Source: Batillaria attramentaria
Lineage: Eukaryota; Mollusca; Gastropoda; Batillariidae
Assembly (NCBI GenBank): GCA_018292915.2
Contig: JACVVK020000328.1
Span: 542,501 to 606,500, forward strand
Length of the DNA: 64,000 bases
Direction: 5' to 3'
Below are positions 56,022 through 64,000 of the stretch, piece by piece. The notes under the pieces were generated by a model. The model saw nothing but the letters and a program-made list of their open reading frames with translations, had not been told where the DNA came from and made no database searches. Every line of letters starts with the position of its first letter. Position 1 is the stretch's first letter. A program made the translations under genes and the position numbers.

Positions 56022-56071
<50 letters not shown>
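55976..56071. repeat. GT microsatellite, 3' of E
   Basis: GT run with TCTG and GCGT interruptions, about 48 units. Same locus as 14,731 and 30,911. Confidence 0.95.
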
Positions 56072-56073
<2 letters not shown>

Positions 56074-56255
56074 CTTTTACTTTTATAGTTGTTCTTACGT
56101 AGTGTACATTGAGTGAATGTTGTGTTGTTGTTGTTGTTGTTGTTGTTGTTACTTCGGTTTTAGATTGTAAGGCGCCTAGAGCTCGTTCCCCGGGGATATT
56201 ATCATTATTATTATTTTGTTTGCTTTATGTTGATTTTTCCCTCTCTCAGTTGCAG

Positions 56256-56410
56256 AGAAAGCGAAACATGCGGAGACGTGTTGAAGAGGGAAGCAATCCA
56301 AAACACCTGGGAACAATAACGCTAACTCCGGACAAGAGACATTACTGAATTGTTTTTGTGAAGAAACAGGAATCTTTCTCAAAATACCAGCGAAACTAAG
56401 ACCATTTGAA
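56256..56410 (+). pseudogene. Dead tail exon after gene E
   Basis: EKAKHAETC then stop, as at 14,961 and 31,165. The acceptor differs slightly (CAGTTGCAG). Confidence 0.7.
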
Positions 56411-56473
56411 CACAGATACATTAACACGCTATGCTGGAGGAGTATACGATCGTTCGGAGTGTTTCCTGCGTGC

Positions 56474-56529
<56 letters not shown>

Positions 56530-57446
56530 ACAATACATGAGACATATCCACTGCTCGTATACGAAGTACGTCACATAATTATTCATAAATTGACAGCGAC
56601 CATGCATATCAACAGATACCGGTCGCCAAACTTTTCACCCGTGTATTATGCTTGTCATCATGAGATTGCCAAAGATAAAAGAAATTTACAAAGGTAGTTC
56701 TACCTCATTTCGATAGATAGCCCTTTGTCAGTGAACAATCTTTATTTCGCCGATCTCTATGCAAAAATCACAGTTTCACTTCCGACCACTAGGAGCCTAT
56801 TCAAGTCACTATTACAAAATCCTCAGCGGTCTAGGGCCTAACGGGGAAGGCTCACCCCTCGCGTAATAGTGGCTTGAAGTGGCTCCTATTGGTGTGTAGT
56901 AGCTTGTTCTTTTTAACAAGTCTCATCATATAGTGGACAGAAGGTGATCGGGCTCGGCATCTTAAGAGTTGTGTCGATTTGAAAGATCTTTAATTCGCAC
57001 AGCTAGATTAGGGTACGTGAGGTTACGTCCCTTGTACTGTGTAGTTGACGAGCAGCTTTTCACAAAAGGGGAACACAACTCTGCTTGCCTTGTGTGCACA
57101 TTGCGCTGCCAATGAGCAAGTGTGTTGCATCCTTGTCAGTATGTTTGCTGGTTATGCTTTGACAGAGCCGTTTCCTACACTGTAGCTACGCATGACGCTT
57201 CCCCACTTCTCGTGCGCTGTTGACTGTAATGATATGAACGTTGCCTCGTCTGATTTCATTGTATAATTATAGTGTCACAGAGTAGGCGTGTGCGGAGGCC
57301 TTCATACTTAACTTGAAAAATACGTTACCGCTGGATTGTGTTGATGTAAGAAAAGTGACATAGTGATGGCATAGTGGCTCCACATAAGTAAAGGAATCAA
57401 GAGCGCAGACTATAGGAGGCACGTATAGCAGTACGGTTAACTCAAC

Positions 57447-59933
57447 ATGGGAACAGTGCTGCTATTTCTTGCCTGTGTAAACCTTCTTCCTGTTTGTACC
57501 GGTGAGTACTTGCATGATGAAAGCTATTGTCTATACACGATATTTAATTTTTGTAAGGAGGAATAATAATAATACGTGGGTATTGTGTAGGCGCTTTACC
57601 CAATCTCTTGAAATAGCTCAAAGCGCAGCGAGCTGAAGCCTACACGCACGCTCACGCGAACCACACGCATTCGCTCACACACTGGACATGAACACATTAC
57701 AATCACGTGGTGCGAAGGGTCAGCTCAGAAAATTTAAGTTTCGGGATTTATAGTTGCATTTTATTTCAAATTTTGTGGGTGGAACATTTCCAAGGCAGAG
57801 GAGTCTGTTTGGAGTTTACAATGGAAAACATTCTGAGCTCACAACTTATGCGGAGATTTGGTGTACTACCCGACACAGAAGAGCATACTGTCAATGTATG
57901 CCATTACTTCCAACCATTACAGCTAACACGCAGGAAGTTATTTAAGTCACGGGTCAAAATGAGTCGGTATTATGTGTTATATGAACTTTTTACACAATGA
58001 TATATTTCGGATTCCCCCTGCCATGTCTTGTTTTTATGTCATGTTTTTTTGTTGTTGTTTTTTTTTTTTGCTGCCTCAACTCTTTTTGCCAGCTCCAGTG
58101 GTGTTCCTCCCAGGTCATGGGCGGAATCCACGGAGGGCTCGAAGGCTGGGGCAATTTTTATTATGCATGATGATGAAGATGAGGATGATGGTAAGATGAT
58201 GCTATGGAGGTCCATGTGGTTTGGGACTGCGGGACAGGGCCGCATTCCACGCTTCCTGTCACCAGGCCCGGGAACTACGGCACCTGCGGTGCCGGCCGTG
58301 TAATCATCCACATCATAAGACGTGTCATACTAAGGGAAGCACCCCCAAAGTCGCACCCGTGAAGTGGGTGAAGCTCGGCTGTGTGGCAACAGCCTCCCCA
58401 TTGGGCCCATAGCACACCCGCTCTGGGTAGGAGCCGACCTAGGTAGGAAAAATCCCGCTTGTCTCGGCTGGGATTCGAACCCGGGTCTCCCGGTCCATGG
58501 TCCGAAGTGCTAACCACTGCACTACGGGGGCCGGTCATGTCATGTTTCTTAGGAGCTGACGTGTATTTCGGACAAAAGCAATGTTTCTTTTGGTATGAAT
58601 GCAGTATTTTCAAATCAATTCAATTTAATTCAATATTACCCAGAGTTACGCGTTTTAACACTTTTTCATCATTTTCGGCCCATTTATGCTACACTTTGAG
58701 CCTAAAGTAATTTGAATGCAGCAAAATGAGACGCCCTTGGGTGAGAGGGGCAGATTACACGTAGATCTGCTCTTCCGCTATAGAACACAGTTCTCGTCTA
58801 AATGACAATTCCGAAAACTACCACATCCAATATTTTCCACGTCTGATTTCATACAATAAGCACTACAAAGAGAGACTGTAAAATCAGTTATACTGTTTGT
58901 GGTTGTAAGGTCAAACCCCAACAACAAACTGCCCACGTTATGTTGACGAGGGATCCCAGCTGGTCTGTACCTGTCGGCCATCATCGGGAGTCAAACAGGC
59001 GACCTTGACCTTGACCTGGCCAGGTCATTCCGACACGTCACAGCTGGTGATAGGTAACGTGAGGAGACAGGACAACGGGACTCAGTACGTGTGTCAGATG
59101 GTGGTGAACGGTCAGACTACGACATCGACATACACACTACAAGTTGCGTGTAGGTATCGAAAGTTAGGTAATTAAATGTGAACCGTTCTCCAGAAATGGT
59201 ACATGAGTCGCCCATGGCATTCCACACAATACTCAAAGTGCTGGGGGCCACACTGTACCGACAGTACCGCTACAAACTTTAATTAACTGCTGTTTTCACA
59301 ATTTTACAGTATTTAATTCTTCTTTATGCTTATCTTGATATTGATAAACATGTACAAGTTTGTGAGAAGGGGTCACAAATAAAAGTAGAACTGGATGGGG
59401 TGGCCGAAAAACATTTTGACAGAAAGCGACCCGTGATAGAGAGCTAAAACAATATGAGTCCAGGTCACGTTAACCACAAAAAATACTACCGGACATGATT
59501 TTATGCAGTGTAGGCATGTCATGCCTTAGCACCTGCATGGACTCTTAATTTTATCAACAGGTAAAACGTTCTGTTTTCAAAGCGGACAAAACTAAAACTG
59601 GCCACGTGCTTTATAAGTTATCCGCATGCCATTTTGTCTAACTAGACGGTCCTTCAGACAACACACTGGACATCAGTGGACAGTCACCCTTCCCAACCGA
59701 CGGATCAAGGAGTCTCACTCTCACATGTCGAGATCGGGACTCATACCCGACACCAAGATACAGCTGGACATCTGTAACGTGTGATAATGGTAACACGGGT
59801 AGCACGTGCACATTCACACCACGTGTACCAAACGACGATGGGAAGATTGTCATTTGCAGAGCACAGAACACGGGTGGATCTGACGCCAGGCTCGCATCAA
59901 AAGGTTTTACTGTCAATCTTCAGTGTAAGGATT

Positions 59934-59973
<40 letters not shown>

Positions 59974-60120
59974 GCCGCTAAATAGTCTCTGTTGCTTGCG
60001 CGGCGTAAAGCCCTAAAAAACTTAACTAACTAACTAGCTAACTCTCTCTCTCTCTCTCTCTTAGCCGCGAAATAGTCTCTGTTGCTTGCGAGGCGTAAAG
60101 CCCTAAAAAACTAACTAACT

Positions 60121-60183
<63 letters not shown>

Positions 60184-61617
60184 CCAAATCGACCAAACGC
60201 TGGCATTAAAGAGTAGAATGCATTCAAAAGAAAACATAGAGCTATGCTTCAAAATAAAAACATGCTCCTCCAGAGCGTATTTTGTAATGAACTCTAGTAT
60301 TCTGGACGCAAATGTCATCATATTGTCAAGATGACTTGCATCTGGGTGTTTATCATGTTGAGGTCAGCAACGGATTGGAAGGGACCTACAACAAATACTA
60401 CTTGGAATTAAGTCAAAGGGACAAGTAACTCGCTTCATTTTCTTTCTTTCTCTTTTAATCTCTAGTTGATAAGTCTGTAGGACAAAACCCATCGGGAAAA
60501 TGAGAAGCAGTTTAAAGGTCAATTATAAAATCATTGATCAAGCATCCTTATATTTTTCGTTATCCTTGCTTTATATATTCATTGTCGTGGATATTTACAG
60601 TAACTGTTGTTCCTGAAGATACACCGATGGCAGTCATTGTGGGAGGTGTTGTAGGCGGGATCCTGGTGCTGGCTACTGTTGCTGCTGTGGTCGGTGTGCT
60701 GATCTGGAAGAAAAGAAGTAAATCAACCCACATCTCCCTCTGTCTGTCAATCTTTCACTGAGAGACAGTTAGAAAAGATCAAACTGAAACGCACCACGAC
60801 TAGAAAATGATGCTGATGCTGCTGCTGATGATGATGAACCCGCATCTCTGTGTGTCTATCTTTTTCTGAAAAAAAAAATGAAAAGATCAAATTCAAACGC
60901 ACAACAACCTTGTTGTTTTAATAATAATTAATCTTAAAGAAGAATAAGAAAAAATTAATGATGTTGATGATGTATTTTAGCATAAACCTATAGTTACAAT
61001 AACAGTACCTGTATCTGTTACAGATCCTAGGTATGAAAAGCCATTACCTAGACGTGAGAGGGAATCAGACGCCTACACTGGTCTACAGCCCACAAATAAC
61101 GACACAGGTCGACAGCCTCCAGCTGGCATTGCCAATCCCCAAAATTCCACAGGACACGGTGAGTTGGATCATCCTCACAGTTACATGGAAGTTTTGCCAC
61201 CAGACAACACGTACGACCCGCTACAGATGACAAGAAGACAAGACACTGCCGTCTACACGGATCTCCGCCCTACAGGTCCCGGAGGGAGGGGAACAGGTTA
61301 GAAAAGGGAGAGCAGAATGAATATTAAAATTTATTTATCTGTCATCTATTATAATTTATTCATCACTTGGCTGTATGAGCTGTTCAAGAACCCAAAAATG
61401 AAAATAAAAATCTTCAAATCTTCAAATTGCCACACCAGTCTTTTTTTTTTTCCTTGATCAAAATTTCTTAAGAGTGGCTGGGCTTGTCCCTCTTTTGTGT
61501 GGTCCCAGTGTATATGAATATGTTCTCTGGCTCTTTTCCATTTATTAGTTCTTATTTATTTTATTGTTGTCAGATGCAGACGGTTACGAGCTGCCCGTTC
61601 TGCCCAGGCGACACTGA
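57447..61617 (+). CDS. Gene F: two-Ig receptor with tyrosine-rich tail
   Basis: Near-identical to gene C: signal peptide 57,447-57,501, Ig1 58,910-59,149, Ig2 59,646-59,924, membrane 60,601-60,717, tail 61,024-61,296, last exon 61,574-61,617. About 335 residues. Ig1 has two extra codons (ATLTLTWPGHS against ATLTWIGHS in C). Ig2 appears identical to C. The tail keeps YEKP, YTGL, YMEV, YDPL, YTDL and YELP and ends DGYELPVLPRRH. Its intron 1 holds a tRNA-SINE that C lacks, and lacks the G-rich TIR element of C. The AATAAA used by C is mutated here. Confidence 0.8.
58046..58536 (-). mobile_element. Full-length tRNA-derived SINE in gene F intron 1
   Basis: On the minus strand the head reads CCGTAGTGCAGTGGTTAGC (A box) and GGTTCGAATCCC (B box). 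A body of about 350 bp and a T-rich (plus strand) tail follow. ATGTCATGTT is duplicated at 58,036-58,045 and 58,537-58,546. Gene C has the single site near 33,500, so this is a recent insertion. Confidence 0.9.
59971..60122 (+). mobile_element. Two LINE 3' ends inside CT tract (gene F)
   Basis: TTAGCCGCTAAATAGTCTCT through GCGGCGTAAAGCCCTAAAAA to (AACT)n occurs twice (about 59,971-60,042 and 60,060-60,124). It matches the 3' end of the RNase H LINE at 8,703-8,760. The copies are separated and flanked by CT runs. Confidence 0.75.
60124..60181. repeat. CT microsatellite
   Basis: About 28 CT units following the second LINE end in gene F. Confidence 0.93.
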
Positions 61618-62817
61618 CCTGGTCCCCTTGTTGTCCTGTTGGAAAGTTTGACTGAACGTGGTCGTCTCGACTTGTGACAACTGATGTACAAAAGCACTGT
61701 TTGTGTGAAGCAATCGGCTTGTGCTGGTGGTAAATCACAATACAGTGCGGATGACAGTGACAATACGACATTCTTGGCGGGAAGTCTAATTCCTGTCTGT
61801 ACATCCGCATCGCGTGACACACAAACAAACTGAATGATTGTGTTGATTGTCGCTTTGGATACCGACTGCGCTGATGGCGGAAATGTCCAGTGAAAGTATT
61901 CATACAAGTAATATTACGTTAATTGTACTCTGTCATGATGTATAGGCTCGTTGCAGCCCCCCCCCCCCCCCTCCCCTTCTTCCCCCCCCCCCCCCCACAC
62001 ACACACTCTTCTCCTCCACCACCACCCCCGCCCCCAACAGAAAAAAAAATGCATTTTTCCATGCGAGTTCATATCGAGTGAACTTATTCAATACGCTTCA
62101 TGCAGTGTAAATATCAGAATTACACAAAGCTTCCCCCAACCCCGTCAAATTCCTCAGAAAGAAAAAAAACAAGAAAAGTTCATGTCAAGTTCAATCATTT
62201 AATACGCTTTGTGCAGTATCAATTGATACAGACAGACAGAAATGAAATAGAGCGTTCTGACAGGGAACCCTCAAACATGATTTCAGTCCTCCAACCGCCT
62301 CCTCAAATAGCAATAACCAAAGAGAAGTATGCAAGTTTATGTCAAGTTGAATCATTCTCTGCGCTTTATGTTGTGTTAATATCATATATTATTAATTAAA
62401 GTGTTTACAAATTTACAGATTATTATTTTATCCTCATCTTTCTTCAAGATCGTTTGCAGAACATGTGGAGGTTTGCTGTTTGCAACTGTGAATACGTTGA
62501 CCTCTCGAGTACATTTACTAACAATATTTAGAGAGGGCGGGGGGGGGGGGGGGGGGGGGGGAGGGGAGAGCTGTCTGTTGCTGTATGTGATATATGTGAT
62601 ATGCTTGTAACTAATAAAACTGATTAAAATCATTATCTTGGAAACTTCTCATTGCCTGCCATTGTATAGTATTAATATTGCAATACGTTCGTCGCGTAAC
62701 CAACACTAATTGTAATGCATTCTGTTTACTCTAGTTGGTGATAATGATGATGATGATGATGATGTCTCGCGGTAGTGACCCTCCACCATTTTCTTTTTAC
62801 TGCCCACAGCAGCAAAC

Positions 62818-62819
<2 letters not shown>

Positions 62820-62863
<44 letters not shown>
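62820..62863. repeat. GT microsatellite, F-G spacer
   Basis: GT run of about 22 units. The C-D counterpart (37,715-37,744) has about 15. Otherwise 61,620-63,020 holds only non-coding sequence matching 36,480-37,900. Confidence 0.93.
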
Positions 62864-62867
<4 letters not shown>

Positions 62868-63023
62868 TTGTAAGTGTATGCAGTGGGTGTAGATCACTTT
62901 GTTCTCGTGTTGTATAACTGTGCAGCTGGAGTCCAGATTCCGACCTAGCGGGCTGTTAGTGGGTTCACCATGTATTCATGCTGTGTACACGCGTATTACC
63001 GGTGATGTGGGCAGTGGGTAAGG

Positions 63024-63309
63024 AGTGAAGCTAAGTGACGCAGAGACAAGGTACTCGACTATCGAGAACGAGTGTCTGGCCATCAGCTGATTAATGCAGC
63101 AGTTTGAACCTTGCCTGTTCGGCACTACCTTCACGATAGGAACACACCATCAACCACTACTGTACTTACATAAACAAACGAACAAACAAAAACAGCAGGT
63201 TGAGAGACAGGCTATCAGATTGCAGCAGAACAGTTTCCTTGTAAGTGTTATCCCAGGAATGGACCACGACAGTACCGATTACCTGAGTGGCGCATTGAAG
63301 GGTTTGTGA
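63024..63309 (+). mobile_element. Gypsy-type RNase H relic upstream of G
   Basis: Copy of 37,911-38,192. The stop seen there is a Gln codon here, but an in-frame TGA is present earlier (CATCAGCTGATTAATGCAG region). Both are fossils. Confidence 0.72.
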
Positions 63310-63675
63310 CGTAATGTGTCACTCGTACACTAGGTAATCCTTTTGCGGTGCCTGTGGCAATCGTTTGTGTTAAATATCTCTCTGTGTGCGTATGAATAGA
63401 ACTGGGTGGGAGTGAAGTATGTACGTAGCGCGCAATGGAAGAAATAAAGTCCCCCTAGACTGTATGCGCAGGTGTTTTCACGAACGCGGAATTTTTAAAA
63501 CTTCGGCTGCAGATAGTGTGTGCATACATTTTCATGTGCTACCACATTCTTACATGACTCGTCAGTGGCGTGTTGAGGCTTTTCATTAGCACGGGTAACG
63601 CAGGGTAGGCAAATATTGACACTGTGTGTGGAGCTGCTTTTCTTGATATTTCTCCAACCCTTACGCTACTGACAC

Positions 63676-63682
63676 TATATAA
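63676..63682 (+). promoter_or_regulatory. TATA box of gene G
   Basis: TATATAA with the same flanks as before gene D, 154 nt before the start codon. Confidence 0.5.
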
Positions 63683-63829
63683 TCAGAAATATACAACTGT
63701 GGCCAGTTGCAGATGCCATCGTGTACGCGTGACGCGAGAAGATGCCATGATTGCACTGTGATTATTTTGATCAGGCAATAGATGAAAGCGGGCTACAGAA
63801 GGCACGAATATTAGCACATTCAGCTTAAC

Positions 63830-63884
63830 ATGGAGAGAGTTTATCTGCTACTTGCCTGTGTAGGCCTTCTTCCTGTTTGTGTTG
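63830..63884 (+). CDS. Gene G: signal-peptide exon, continues past window
   Basis: MERVYLLLACVGLLPVCVG followed by a GTAAGT donor. It matches the gene D first exon with two substitutions, and the following intron also matches. The rest of the gene lies beyond the window, so whether it escaped the transposon damage of D is unknown. Confidence 0.7.
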
Positions 63885-64000
63885 GTAAGTGTGAAGAATG
63901 AAATTACTTAATTGTACACGTTGTTCAATATGGCGAGTATCATTTCTTTGTAAGATGACTGGATGCACAAATGTTTCTGAGGTCACAGCTTATAGGAGTC

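Noticed and set aside
58468..58530. tRNA gene on the minus strand
   Set aside because: A and B boxes are present, but the sequence continues into a SINE body with target-site duplication; it is a SINE head.

Overview
This window looks like invertebrate nuclear DNA, most likely from a gastropod mollusc. Genes are split into short exons with GT-AG introns. Introns and spacers are full of GT/CA, CT and poly-G/C tracts, tRNA-derived SINEs, several non-LTR retrotransposon (LINE) clades, small inverted-repeat transposons and large tandem duplications. The gastropod assignment is inference. I see no bacterial-style operons, rRNA genes, genuine tRNA genes or CRISPR arrays.

The core is a plus-strand tandem array of immunoglobulin-domain membrane receptor genes, which I label A to G. 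A (2,484-14,454) and B (22,143-30,633) each encode a signal peptide, six readable Ig-like domains, one membrane segment and an almost absent cytoplasmic tail. C (32,382-36,476) and F (57,447-61,617) encode two Ig domains, a membrane segment and a tyrosine-rich tail. D (38,716-46,213) has several Ig exons and a proline/lysine-rich tail without tyrosine, but transposons split two of its Ig exons. E (52,313-55,693) is a shorter version of A/B with a divergent first Ig domain. A fragmentary D-like gene (49,378-51,765) lies just before E. G begins at 63,830 and matches D. The order B-C-D and E-F-G suggests a duplicated three-gene cassette: short tail, tyrosine tail, PxxP tail. Every internal exon I could delimit starts and ends in phase 1, so any single Ig exon can be skipped or duplicated without breaking the frame.

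Two large duplications account for most of the sequence. Positions 1 to about 15,345 match 17,701 to about 31,600 (A and B units). About 29,115-38,900 matches 54,097 to the window end (3' of B, C, start of D; 3' of E, F, start of G). Copy-specific insertions date events and give clean empty sites. In A these are a Helentron-like element, an RNase H LINE and a terminal-inverted-repeat (TIR) element. In C there is a G-rich TIR element, in F a tRNA-SINE, and in D two exonic DNA transposons.

Together the genes look like a paired-receptor cluster: related extracellular domains on receptors with different signalling ability. An immune or self-recognition role is inference from architecture, not something the sequence proves. 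Exon boundaries come from splice signals plus comparison among paralogues; no transcript data were available. Near-identical tandem copies could also contain assembly artefacts.
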